Of a stretch of DNA of 64,000 nt, positions 16,979 to 24,445 are shown piece by piece. A program made the translations under genes and the position numbers. The stretch lies in contig CAWIUT010000010.1 of assembly GCA_963839365.1 (NCBI GenBank), forward strand, positions 1 through 64,000. Direction: 5' to 3'. Under the pieces are notes generated by a model. The model was given only the letters and a program-made list of their open reading frames with translations. It did no database searches and was not told where the DNA came from. This DNA comes from DASSKA01 sp963839365 (lineage in GTDB: Bacteria; Actinomycetota; Actinomycetes; Propionibacteriales; Nocardioidaceae). The number at the start of each line of letters is the position of its first letter. Position 1 is the stretch's first letter.

Positions 16979-17266
16979 ATGGCCTACGGCATCGTCCACT
17001 TCTTCCCCGGCGGCACCAAGGAGCAGTACGAGGCGTCCGTCGCCGCCGTGCACCCCGGACCGGACCAGCTCCCGGAGGGGCAGATCTTCCACGCCGCCGG
17101 GCCGTCCCAGGGCGGCTGGACGATCTTGGCGGTGCACGACTCGCAGGAGAGCTGGGAGCGGTTCCGGGACGGCACCTTGCTGCCGCGGTTCGAGCAAGGC
17201 ATCGAGGGCGGGTTCTCGGCGATGCCGCAGGAGACGGTCGTCGACCTGTACAAGGTGATGCCCTGA
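16979..17266 (+). CDS. Small ABM-like (dimeric alpha+beta barrel) protein
   Basis: The 95-aa protein has MAYGIVHFFPGGTKEQYEAS, an aspartate/proline turn, then HAAGPSQGGWTILAVHDS and ESWERFRDGTLLPRF. This ferredoxin-like beta-alpha-beta pattern fits the antibiotic-biosynthesis-monooxygenase-like superfamily common in actinobacteria. No cofactor residues are evident and the activity is unknown. The ATG at 16979 is chosen because the conserved fold begins there; a longer frame extends upstream without conserved sequence. Confidence 0.75.
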   Translation: MAYGIVHFFPGGTKEQYEASVAAVHPGPDQLPEGQIFHAAGPSQGGWTILAVHDSQESWERFRDGTLLPRFEQGIEGGFSAMPQETVVDLYKVMP

Positions 17267-17334
17267 CGCTTCCTGACACTTCCGGGCGGCGAAAACCCGT
17301 TGATCGCGGGCCCAGGGGTCGCGATGCTCGCGCC

Positions 17335-17700
17335 ATGACGGTTCGTTTGCAGGCGCTGTGCGTCGACACCCATCACCCCGCAGCCATCGCGCGCTTCTGG
17401 CAGGAGGTGCTCGGCTGGCGGCGCACCTTCGACGGCGCCGACGAGGTGGTCCTCGAGCCTCCGGAGGGCAGCGCCGAGAACGGCGTGGCCCCCGACCTGC
17501 TGTTCCTGCGGGTGCCGGAGTCCAAGACGGTGAAGAACCGGCTGCACATCGACCTGCGCCCGGACGACCAGGCCGCCGAGGTCGCCCGGCTGGAGGGGCT
17601 GGGCGCGCGCCGCATCGACATCGGACAGGGCCAGGACGTCAGCTGGGTCGTGCTGGCCGACCCGGACGGCAACGAGTTCTGCATGCTGCGCGTGCGGTAG
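17335..17700 (+). CDS. VOC (glyoxalase/bleomycin-resistance fold) family protein
   Basis: The 121-aa protein consists of two beta-alpha-beta-beta-beta units: LQALCVDTHHPAAIARFWQE with VLGWRRTFDGADEVVLEP, then NRLHIDLRPDDQAAEVARLE with SWVVLADPDGNEFCMLRV. The His and Glu ligand positions expected in the fold are present (LHIDL; NEFCML). Such proteins bind small molecules or metals, and the substrate cannot be told from sequence. The gene starts 68 bases after the ABM-like gene and ends just before a strong hairpin, so it is the last gene of its transcript. Confidence 0.85.
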   Translation: MTVRLQALCVDTHHPAAIARFWQEVLGWRRTFDGADEVVLEPPEGSAENGVAPDLLFLRVPESKTVKNRLHIDLRPDDQAAEVARLEGLGARRIDIGQGQDVSWVVLADPDGNEFCMLRVR

Positions 17701-17714
17701 CCCGGGGCCCCCTA

Positions 17715-17760
17715 GTTGTCGGAGGGGTGACCGCCCACAGCCGGTCACCCCTCCGACAAC
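17715..17760 (+). terminator. 19-bp perfect hairpin after the VOC gene
   Basis: GTTGTCGGAGGGGTGACCG pairs perfectly with CGGTCACCCCTCCGACAAC across an 8-base loop. It begins 14 bases after the stop codon at 17700. It fits a terminator and separates the VOC gene from the TauE promoter. Confidence 0.75.
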
Positions 17761-17761
17761 G

Positions 17762-17793
17762 TTGGCACTTAACTCGACAAGTCTACTAGACTT
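17762..17793 (+). promoter_or_regulatory. Promoter-like sequence with overlapping dyad upstream of tauE-like gene
   Basis: TTGGCA (17762-17767) and TACTAG (17784-17789), separated by 16 bases, resemble a vegetative promoter. AAGTCT-ACT-AGACTT (17779-17793) is a perfect 6-bp inverted repeat covering the -10 position, where a repressor would block transcription. This AT-rich patch stands out from its surroundings. The regulator is unknown. Confidence 0.5.
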
Positions 17794-17838
17794 TGTTCAT
17801 AATGCTGGGGAAGGCGTCGGTCGATTCGGGGAGGCTGC

Positions 17839-18861
17839 ATGCTGCAGATCGTGCACCAGGTGGTGGCCGACGGCAGCTTGTCGGCCCACCTGGACCAGCT
17901 GAAGATCGTCGCGGCCGGCCTGCTGGTCGGCACGGTCGTCGGCATCACCGGCATGGGTGGCGGAGCGCTGATGACACCGGCCCTGCTCTTCCTGGGGGTG
18001 GGAAGCGCCACCACCGTGGTCACCGCAGACCTGACCGCCTCGGCGGTGTACAAGTCCGCGGGCGCGATGGTGCACTGGCGCCAGGGGTCCCCGAACCTGC
18101 GGCTGGCCGGATGGCTGATGCTCGGCTCGGTGCCGATGGCAGTCCTCGGCCCGCACCTGGTCCGCTGGCTCGCTGCCCCGGACCAGGTGGACACGGTGCT
18201 GCAGATGGCCATCGGGTTCGCGCTGCTGGTCGCCTGTGCGACGTACGCCCTGCGGTTGTATCTGCAGCTGCGCCTCGTGCGCCGCGGCCGGAACGCCGAG
18301 GGCGAACCGCGGATCCGGCCGCTGCCCACCACGGCCATCGGCGCGCTCGGCGGCCTGCTGGTCGGGATCACCTCGGTCGGCTCCGGGTCGGTGATCATGA
18401 TCGCGCTGGTGATGCTCTACCCGACCCTGTCGGCGGTGAAGCTGGTCGGCACCGACCTGGTGCAGGCGGTGCCACTGGTGCTGGCCGCTGCGGTGTCGAA
18501 CATCCTCGCCTACGGTCTGGACCTGGGCGTGACCATCCCACTGATCCTCGGCTCGGTGCCCGGCAGCATGCTGGGTGCCCGGGTCGCGCCACGGGTGCCG
18601 TCCTCAGTGGTCCGGCGCGGGCTCGTCGTCGTGCTCAGCATGTCCGGGCTGGCGCTGCTGGACAAGGCCGGCTGGGCGCCGCTGGGCGCCGGGCCGAAGC
18701 AGACCCACCCGCTGCTGGTCGTGCTGCTCGGCCTGGCCACCTTGGTGGCGATGTCCGTGGGGTGGGCTCTGATCCGCCGTCACGAGGGGCTGCCGATGTT
18801 CGGCCGGACTCGGCCCCCTGAGCCGGAGGCCGCCACCACTGGAGGCGGGGTGCACGACTGA
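17839..18861 (+). CDS. TauE/SafE-family sulfite/organosulfur exporter
   Basis: The 340-aa membrane protein has about eight hydrophobic segments. It shows the duplicated family motif, VGTVVGITGMGGGALMTPAL in the first half and LVGITSVGSGSVIMIALVML in the second. Members move sulfite, sulfonates or related anions across the membrane. GGGGAGG precedes the ATG. The last roughly 40 residues are a charged, Pro-rich cytoplasmic tail. The upstream dyad suggests repressed, inducible expression. It is convergent with the ferredoxin end of the ApbE operon, only 9 bases away. Confidence 0.85.
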   Translation: MLQIVHQVVADGSLSAHLDQLKIVAAGLLVGTVVGITGMGGGALMTPALLFLGVGSATTVVTADLTASAVYKSAGAMVHWRQGSPNLRLAGWLMLGSVPMAVLGPHLVRWLAAPDQVDTVLQMAIGFALLVACATYALRLYLQLRLVRRGRNAEGEPRIRPLPTTAIGALGGLLVGITSVGSGSVIMIALVMLYPTLSAVKLVGTDLVQAVPLVLAAAVSNILAYGLDLGVTIPLILGSVPGSMLGARVAPRVPSSVVRRGLVVVLSMSGLALLDKAGWAPLGAGPKQTHPLLVVLLGLATLVAMSVGWALIRRHEGLPMFGRTRPPEPEAATTGGGVHD

Positions 18862-18870
18862 GCCGGCCGG

Positions 18871-19104
18871 TCAGTGCGCTGGACCGCCCCGCAGACCGAG
18901 CGCGCGGCGCGGGCATCCCCGCACCGCCCGACGGGCCGTGGCCAGCAGCTCGGCGGGCAGCGCACCCTCAGGCATCACCGGGTAGCCCCACCGGTCGAGG
19001 GACACCAGATCGGGGGCGAGGTGCGCGCAGAGACCGACCGCCTCGCAGGTGATCGGGTTCACCTCGAGCCGTTGCTCCGGGGAGACGTCCTCCTTGCGGC
19101 GCAC
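18871..19104 (-). CDS. Small single-cluster ferredoxin
   Basis: The 77-aa protein has the ferredoxin pattern ITCEAVGLCAHLAPDLVSLD, then CPRRALGL near the C terminus: Cys-x5-Cys, with Ala-His where a third Cys often sits, and a final Cys-Pro. Three cysteines suit a [3Fe-4S] cluster, as in P450-type ferredoxins. The GTG start lies 3 bases after the stop of the NuoF-like gene, so translation is probably coupled and it is likely the electron acceptor of that flavoprotein. Confidence 0.85.
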   Translation of the reverse strand: MRRKEDVSPEQRLEVNPITCEAVGLCAHLAPDLVSLDRWGYPVMPEGALPAELLATARRAVRGCPRRALGLRGGPAH

Positions 19105-19107
19105 CGC

Positions 19108-20427
19108 TCACTCCTCGGGGACGGGGATCGTGTCGTACGGCTGCCCGCAGGGGGTCCCGGCCGCGTGGGTGGCCAGGTCCGCGGGGAACACCTCCAGCGC
19201 GCTGCGCACCAGCCGCACGGCGCCGTCGGGGTGGTGACAGGCGCCGCGACCGGCGACCGCCGCCAGGTCCTCCCGCAGCTTCGCGCTCTCGCCCCGCCGG
19301 GCGCGTCCGTCCGTCAGGCGCGCCATCGCCTCCGCGAGCGCCGGCAGCCCGAACAGGCACGGGCCGCACTGTCGCGCCGATGCCCGGGCGAGGTACCCGG
19401 CGATCGCGGCGGTGACCCCGAGCCCGCAGGTCGGCTCCCACAACGGCGCCACGATGCCGGCGCCGAGCGAGTGACCGCGCTGCCGGAACGCCGACTCCGC
19501 CACCGAGAGGCCGGCCACGTCCGACCACCGCGCCCAGGCACCGCCGTACCCGGCCAGCAGCACCGCCCCATCCGCCGGTGGCTGGGCCCCGGCCGCCATC
19601 CCGACCGCCTCCGCGAGCCGGGTCCCGGAGGGCACCTCGACGACACGTCTGTCGGTGGGGGTCACGACGGTGAGCAGCCGAGTGGCGTGCGGGTGCAGCG
19701 CGCCGGCGGGTGCGCGCGCGCCGTCGTCGGCGGCCTCTCGGCACAGCAGCGCCAGCCGCGCCAGCGTCTCGGCGTTGTGCACCAGCACGTAGTCCCCTCG
19801 GGAGTCAGGGCCGAAGCCGCGGAACTGCGGGGCCAGTGGCCCGCCCTCGACTGCCTGCTTGATCGCGGTCGACTCCCCGGACAGGTAGCCACCGTGCACC
19901 GCCCGGATCCGCACCGTGAGCTCGTCGAGCCCGGCGTCGCGGCGCTCCTCGACCGCCGCGACGACCGCACGCCGGACCGCCGTGTCGGTGTCGTGCAGCC
20001 ACAGCACCGCCGAGCTGCCGTCCAGGGCCTCCGCCAGAAGCGCCAGACCGTCGAGCACCAGGTGGGGGCGCAGGCTCAGCAGCACCGCGTCCTTGGCGCT
20101 GAGAGGCTCGCTCTCCGCGGCGTTGGCCACCACTGTGACCCGCCCCGGCCGGGACAGCGCCGACCGCCACTTGCGGGCGGCGGGGAAGAACCCGCCGCCA
20201 CAGCCCCGCAGGTCGGCCGCCGCCGCCGCATCGACGGCCCACAACCCTCCCCGGGGACGACGGCCGAGACGCTGCTCATGGCACGGCCACGGTTCGGGGC
20301 CCGGCACGCGGCACTCCGCGGGCCCGCAACGGCTGACCGGCATCGGGCCCGGGAGCAGGTCGTGAGCGGCGTGCACCGCGGGCACGCTCCACAGCCGCGT
20401 TGCCGCGGCCGCGCCGGTACGGCTCAC
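19108..20427 (-). CDS. NuoF-like NADH-binding flavoprotein
   Basis: The 439-aa protein is related to the 51-kDa (NuoF) subunit of complex I. The glycine-rich FMN/NADH site is LRGCGGGFFPAARKW, followed by ANAAESEP in place of the family's CNADEGDP. An SLBB-like domain follows (VVEVPSGTRLAEAV), then the iron-sulfur domain with RQCGPCLFG and GRGACHHPDG. The canonical four-Cys N3-cluster motif is reduced to three cysteines because the first position reads Ala. It starts at a GTG that overlaps the cytochrome gene's stop in a GTGA. It probably oxidises NAD(P)H and feeds the ferredoxin or the cytochrome; the direction of electron flow is not visible in the sequence. Confidence 0.82.
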   Translation of the reverse strand: MSRTGAAAATRLWSVPAVHAAHDLLPGPMPVSRCGPAECRVPGPEPWPCHEQRLGRRPRGGLWAVDAAAAADLRGCGGGFFPAARKWRSALSRPGRVTVVANAAESEPLSAKDAVLLSLRPHLVLDGLALLAEALDGSSAVLWLHDTDTAVRRAVVAAVEERRDAGLDELTVRIRAVHGGYLSGESTAIKQAVEGGPLAPQFRGFGPDSRGDYVLVHNAETLARLALLCREAADDGARAPAGALHPHATRLLTVVTPTDRRVVEVPSGTRLAEAVGMAAGAQPPADGAVLLAGYGGAWARWSDVAGLSVAESAFRQRGHSLGAGIVAPLWEPTCGLGVTAAIAGYLARASARQCGPCLFGLPALAEAMARLTDGRARRGESAKLREDLAAVAGRGACHHPDGAVRLVRSALEVFPADLATHAAGTPCGQPYDTIPVPEE

Positions 20428-21152
20428 GGCGCATCCCTCGTGTGCATCGGCACTCGGGTGTCGCGGGCCCGGTCCGAGGTCAGTTCGTCCCGGAGGTCGG
20501 CTGCGGTGCCGGCCTGGTACCGGCTCAGGGCCAGGGTCAGCCCAGCCCCGCCGGTGGCGAGGTAGAAGACCAGCAGTGCCGCCGTGTCGGAACCGGCCAC
20601 CACGCCGTGTGCCCAGACCAGCAGGAACGCCAGTCCGGCCGCCTTGTGCACGGGCCACCACAGCCGGCCGAAGACTCGGCCGGCCAGCGCCGCGGACACG
20701 CCGGTGACAAGGCCGGACCAGACGGCCAGCAGCCCCAGGCTGACACCGACCGGTCGGTACTGCGACGCCATCGGGAGGACCGCCCCCGCCCAGCCCACGT
20801 GGGCCCAGGGATCGGTGGCCAGGACCACCACGTGCAGCACCGTGAACGCCAGAGTGAACACCGCCAGCGTGACGTGCAGCCGGATCCTGGTCAGCGGTGC
20901 GGGTCGGCGCAGGCGACGCACCGCCGGGTGCGAGAGCAGCAGCCCTGCGCTGACCAGGGCGACGAGCAGGGCGTACGACGTGAGCCCGCTGGCACGCCCC
21001 AGGGTCCACGGTGCGGTGCTCGTGCCGCGCAACGCGCCGGCCACGTGTACCAGGAGCCAGCAGACGGACGCCGCGCTCCCGACCGCGAGCAGCACCCGCA
21101 GCGCGCCGACGCCACGAGCCGCCGCGCGGCCGCTCGCGTCAGAGGTAGCCAT
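20424..21152 (-). CDS. Ferric-reductase-like transmembrane cytochrome
   Basis: The 242-aa protein has six hydrophobic segments. Two pairs of histidines (His93/His107 and His169/His182) lie on adjacent helices with 13-14-residue spacing, the bis-heme b arrangement of ferric-reductase-like domains. No FAD/NADPH module is fused, so electrons must come from separate proteins, likely the NuoF-like protein and ferredoxin encoded next. Its start lies inside the 3' end of the ApbE gene (14-base overlap) and its stop overlaps the next start. It would move electrons across the membrane to extracytosolic acceptors (inference). Confidence 0.85.
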   Translation of the reverse strand: MATSDASGRAAARGVGALRVLLAVGSAASVCWLLVHVAGALRGTSTAPWTLGRASGLTSYALLVALVSAGLLLSHPAVRRLRRPAPLTRIRLHVTLAVFTLAFTVLHVVVLATDPWAHVGWAGAVLPMASQYRPVGVSLGLLAVWSGLVTGVSAALAGRVFGRLWWPVHKAAGLAFLLVWAHGVVAGSDTAALLVFYLATGGAGLTLALSRYQAGTAADLRDELTSDRARDTRVPMHTRDAP

Positions 21153-22131
21153 CGGCGGCCGTCCAGAGCAGGAGGGCCCGGGCGGCCGGGTTGAGGCGCA
21201 GCGTGCCGTCCTCGTCCACCCAGAGAGCAGCCAGATCGCGGATAGCGGCCACCTCGGCGACCTGCGCGCGCCCGGCCAGGAACAGCGTCTTGCTCCACAC
21301 CTCGGCCCATGCCGGGTCCGGGTGCACCACCGTCACCGACAGCAGGCCCTCGCCTCCGCTGGTGCCGGTGCGCGGGTCGATGAGGTGGTGGACCGTCCGG
21401 CCCTGCACCTTCCAGCGCCGCACTCGGACCGAGGAGGTGGCGCAGCCGGTGTCGGTGAGCGCGAGCACGGCAAGCGGCGTCGTACCGCCGCGCGGGTCCT
21501 CGAGGCCGACGCGCCAGCCCTCGCCGTCCGGTCCCGGTCCGGAGAACCGGCAGTCGCCGCCTGCGTCGACCATCACGCTCTCGCCGGCTCTGCGGAGTCG
21601 CTGCTCGGCCCATCGCACGGCCAGGCCCTTGCCGATCCCGCCGAGGTCGATCGGTACGCCGTCCAGGTGAACGCGGTACCGCCCCGAGCGACGCTCGACC
21701 CGGGGAGACCAGGTCGGCCGGTCGGTCCTGCCGGCGACCTCCGGGGAGGCGCCCCCGTCGAGCTCGAGGCCACCCTCGGCGAACGGAAGGCTGCGGTCGT
21801 AGCCGAGACGGACCAGCGCATCCAGGATCCGGGGGTCGAACACCCGGCCGGTCCGCCGGTGCGCGAGACCGGCCTCGCGCACTGCGTCCGCGCACTCCCG
21901 GGGAACGTCGTGCCACCGGTCCGGCTGCTGGTTGGCGCGCATCAACGGGCTGTCCGGGTCGAAGCGGGTGCACGCCGCCTCCACGCGCTCGAACACCTCC
22001 TGCGCGCGCCGCAGGGCCACTGCCGCGCGGGGCCGGGGGTGCTCGACCCGCAGCGTCACGTCGGTCGCCATGGCCCGGAACGCCACCTCGGTGGTCCGCG
22101 GGCTGCCGGTGGCTGCTGTCTCGGTGGTCAT
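21139..22131 (-). CDS. apbE: FAD:protein FMN transferase
   Basis: The 330-aa ApbE-family protein transfers FMN from FAD onto a Thr/Ser of target proteins. Family motifs include MATDVTLRVEHP at the N terminus, DLGGIGKGLAVRWA, VDAGGDCRFSG, DTGCATSS and HLIDPRTG, all in order and at usual spacing. No signal peptide or lipobox is seen, so it appears cytosolic, unlike many ApbE proteins. Its start overlaps the stop of the gene upstream by an ATGA. No classical FMN_bind-domain substrate is encoded in the operon; the adjacent Thr-rich exported proteins are candidate substrates (inference). Confidence 0.9.
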   Translation of the reverse strand: MTTETAATGSPRTTEVAFRAMATDVTLRVEHPRPRAAVALRRAQEVFERVEAACTRFDPDSPLMRANQQPDRWHDVPRECADAVREAGLAHRRTGRVFDPRILDALVRLGYDRSLPFAEGGLELDGGASPEVAGRTDRPTWSPRVERRSGRYRVHLDGVPIDLGGIGKGLAVRWAEQRLRRAGESVMVDAGGDCRFSGPGPDGEGWRVGLEDPRGGTTPLAVLALTDTGCATSSVRVRRWKVQGRTVHHLIDPRTGTSGGEGLLSVTVVHPDPAWAEVWSKTLFLAGRAQVAEVAAIRDLAALWVDEDGTLRLNPAARALLLWTAADGYL

Positions 22132-22550
22132 GATGCTCCTGTCGTCGTGCTCACCTGCGGTGCCGGCACCGCGACGGGCGGGGGCAGCGGCGCTGCCGGT
22201 ACCGCGGAGCCCGCGGTACCGCCGCCCGGCAGCGGCACCGCCTTGCCGGTCCGCCGTGCCTTCCGGATCGCGGCGACGTCCGCGTGAAGCAGGCTCAGCT
22301 CGGACGACCGGTGCTGGACGCTCTCCTCCAGGCTGAGCAGCGCGGTCTGCGAACGCTGCAGGCGGCGCGCGGCCAGCTGGGCGCGGTGCTGCAGGCCGGC
22401 CGTTCGCGGCGACAGCTGTGCGGCCCCGGTGGTCGCGGCCGCGCTGTGCAGCGGGTCGTGCCGGAGGGCCCAGTCGGCGCTGACGGCCAGCGAACCGACG
22501 GCCAGCGGGGCGACCAGCCAGGCGGCGGCCAGTCGCGCCGGCCTAGTCAT
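22128..22550 (-). CDS. Exported coiled-coil protein ending in TTTGAS
   Basis: The 140-aa protein has an N-terminal hydrophobic signal or anchor (residues 6-25), an alpha-helical heptad-like region (about 45-100, SQTALLSLEESVQHRSSELS) and a Pro/Val/Ala-rich tail. It terminates in VSTTTGAS. The last residues match the form [ST]GA[TS] recognised by ApbE enzymes, with Ser as the acceptor, and ApbE is encoded by the next gene with a 4-base ATGA overlap. It shares its layout (signal, coil, Thr-rich end) with the upstream protein. I do not recognise the family; a role as flavin-carrying or scaffold protein is a hypothesis. Confidence 0.65.
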   Translation of the reverse strand: MTRPARLAAAWLVAPLAVGSLAVSADWALRHDPLHSAAATTGAAQLSPRTAGLQHRAQLAARRLQRSQTALLSLEESVQHRSSELSLLHADVAAIRKARRTGKAVPLPGGGTAGSAVPAAPLPPPVAVPAPQVSTTTGAS

Positions 22551-23082
22551 CGCCACCGCCCTCGTGCTCGCCGCCGACGGCGCTGGCGCGTGTGGTGGTG
22601 TGCACACCCGGACCACCGGCGCCACTGGCACGGGTGGTGGTGTGCACCTTGGGTGCGGCGCCGGTGCTGGTGCTGGCGCGGGTGGTGGTGTGCACCTTGG
22701 GTGCGGCGCCGGTGCTGGTGCTCGCGCGGGTGGTGGTGTGCACCGAGGGCGGCAACGGGGTCGTGGCCTGCGGGCGAACCGCCGGCGCCGGCGGTGGAGC
22801 GGCCGCGATGTGCTGCGCCAACGCCTGCTGGTGGTGAAGCCGGCGGTCGAGCACGTGCAGCTCATGGCGGGTGCTGGTCAGGCGCCCGTGCAGCTGTCGG
22901 CTGCGGCTCAGCAGCTCGTGGACCGCGGCGCCGAGTGCGGCGTCGGAGGACGGGGCCGAAGCTGTGGTGGTCGCAGGAACGGGCGCCGGCTGGCCGAACC
23001 CGGTGACGGCGGCGGCGATCCCTCCGCCGGCCAGCAGGCTGGTGCTGACCAGCGCGGCGGCCGATCGAGTCTTCTGCTTCAC
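22543..23082 (-). CDS. Exported coiled-coil protein with VHTTTRAS repeats
   Basis: The 179-aa protein has a signal peptide (MKQKTRSAAALVSTSLLAGG), a helical His/Leu/Arg-rich segment (about 55-95) and a low-complexity C-terminal third. That third contains four copies of VHTTTRAS, the first three separated by STSTGAAPK-type linkers. It ends in an acidic GGEHEGGGDD tail. It is the first gene of the ApbE operon and overlaps the next gene by 8 bases. The threonine blocks are unlike wall-spanning Pro/Thr stalks because the TTT-x-A-S core is invariant. No known domain is recognised; see the repeat entry and findings. Confidence 0.65.
   Translation of the reverse strand: MKQKTRSAAALVSTSLLAGGGIAAAVTGFGQPAPVPATTTASAPSSDAALGAAVHELLSRSRQLHGRLTSTRHELHVLDRRLHHQQALAQHIAAAPPPAPAVRPQATTPLPPSVHTTTRASTSTGAAPKVHTTTRASTSTGAAPKVHTTTRASGAGGPGVHTTTRASAVGGEHEGGGDD
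22632..22743 (-). repeat. 48-bp tandem repeats encoding VHTTTRAS units
   Basis: Two 48-bp copies (22632-22679, 22680-22727) differ at one base, and a 16-bp partial copy follows (22728-22743). A diverged fourth coding unit lies near 22587-22605. The period is a multiple of three, so copy-number change would keep the reading frame. Confidence 0.9.
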
Positions 23083-23167
23083 GGTGCTCCTGACGGGTCG
23101 AGCGGACGGTGCAGTCGTTCTCGCTCCACCCTCGGCGGGCGCTCGTTAGGGGCGCACCAGCGCGACG

Positions 23168-24445
23168 TTAAGTTTCGGACAAGACGGGCAGCGACAAGAT
23201 CACGCCGGCGCCGCCCGCGCCGCTGCGCCGTACCGTGACCCTGCCGCCGGCCCGCTCGGCCGTACGTCGAACCACGTCCAGGCCGAGACCGGTCGACCCG
23301 GTGGTGCTCGCCCCCCGGCCGGCGTGCGCGGGCCGCACCAGGCCGGGCCCGCCGTCCTCGACCGCCACGTCGACCTCTCCGGCCGCGCCGGGTCGCACCG
23401 CGAGCCTGAACCCGGTGCCGGGGGGCGTGTGGGTGAACACGTTGTCCAGAAGCGCGTCCAGCGCTGCTCCGAGGGCGTCGGCGGACACCGCGACCAGCGC
23501 GGGTCCGGGTGCAGCGCAGACATTGAACGGCCGGCCGGCGTCCTCGGCGAGCACGGCCCAGAAGCGCGCTCGTCCGGTGGCCACCAGACCCGCGTCGCAC
23601 CTGGCGGTCGCCAGTGGGGGCCGCGGCGCACGGGCTGCCGTGACGGCGTCGTTCACGGCTGCCGCGAGCGCCTCGACATGCCCGGTCATCCGCGCTCGCT
23701 CCGCGGGATCGCTGAGCGTTCCGACGTCCAGCCGCAGCGCTGTGACCGGGGTGCGCAGCCGGTGGGACAGCTCGGCGCTGAGCTCGCGCTCCTGCGAGAG
23801 CATCTCGGTGATCCGTGCACCGAGCCTGTTGAGCACCCGGCCGACCGAGGCCACCTCCGGAGGCCCGCTGGGCTCCACGGTCGCGTCCAGGTCCCCGGCA
23901 CCGACCCGTTCGGCCACCTCGGCGAGCACCGTGACGGACCGGGACAGCCGCCGCGCGAGGAAGGCGCCGACCAGCAGCGCGGCCACCAGCAGCACGGCCC
24001 CCACCGTCGCCAGGCTGGCCCATGCCGCGGGCACACCGGCCCGCAGCGCGGAGTCGGGCACGAACGTGCGGATCACCGCGATCCCATGGGGCCCGGCCAC
24101 CGGCTGCAGAATCGCCTCGCCGCCCCTGGCGGCGGCGGTGAACGCCCGGCCCCTGCCGGCCAGGTCGACGCTGGCCGTCCTCGCGGCTGTTGCCCCCAGG
24201 GCGGTGCCGTCCGGTAGGAACACCGTGATCCGGCCCGTGCCGTGGTTGGCCGCCTGCAACGCCTCTCGCAGTCGCGTCCGCCCGGCGGAGGCCGCGATCA
24301 CGGTGAGCCCCTGCGTCTCTTGCCGGGCTGCGGTCATGGCCCGGTCGTGCGCCAAGGACCCGGCCAGCAGGCCGAGGGGCACCAGGAGGGCGAGCAGCAC
24401 GGCGGAGGTGAGCGCCGCGCCGTACAGCAGGAACAGCCGCTTCAT
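23168..24445 (-). CDS. HAMP-domain sensor histidine kinase
   Basis: The 425-aa membrane kinase has a first transmembrane helix (about 8-30), an extracytosolic sensor domain (31-140), a second helix (about 145-165) and a HAMP linker. The HisKA box is SAELSHRLRTPVTAL with phospho-acceptor His228. The ATPase domain has N box LDALLDNVFTHTPPG, G1 VEDGGPGL and G2 STGLGLDVVRR. It is encoded downstream of its response regulator, with an ATGA overlap, and upstream of the ApbE redox operon on the same strand, so it probably senses an extracytosolic redox or metal signal for that operon (inference). Confidence 0.9.
   Translation of the reverse strand: MKRLFLLYGAALTSAVLLALLVPLGLLAGSLAHDRAMTAARQETQGLTVIAASAGRTRLREALQAANHGTGRITVFLPDGTALGATAARTASVDLAGRGRAFTAAARGGEAILQPVAGPHGIAVIRTFVPDSALRAGVPAAWASLATVGAVLLVAALLVGAFLARRLSRSVTVLAEVAERVGAGDLDATVEPSGPPEVASVGRVLNRLGARITEMLSQERELSAELSHRLRTPVTALRLDVGTLSDPAERARMTGHVEALAAAVNDAVTAARAPRPPLATARCDAGLVATGRARFWAVLAEDAGRPFNVCAAPGPALVAVSADALGAALDALLDNVFTHTPPGTGFRLAVRPGAAGEVDVAVEDGGPGLVRPAHAGRGASTTGSTGLGLDVVRRTAERAGGRVTVRRSGAGGAGVILSLPVLSET

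Noticed and set aside
22632..22743. Repeats that might be a CRISPR array
   Set aside because: Units are contiguous without spacers, lie inside a coding frame and there are no cas genes.
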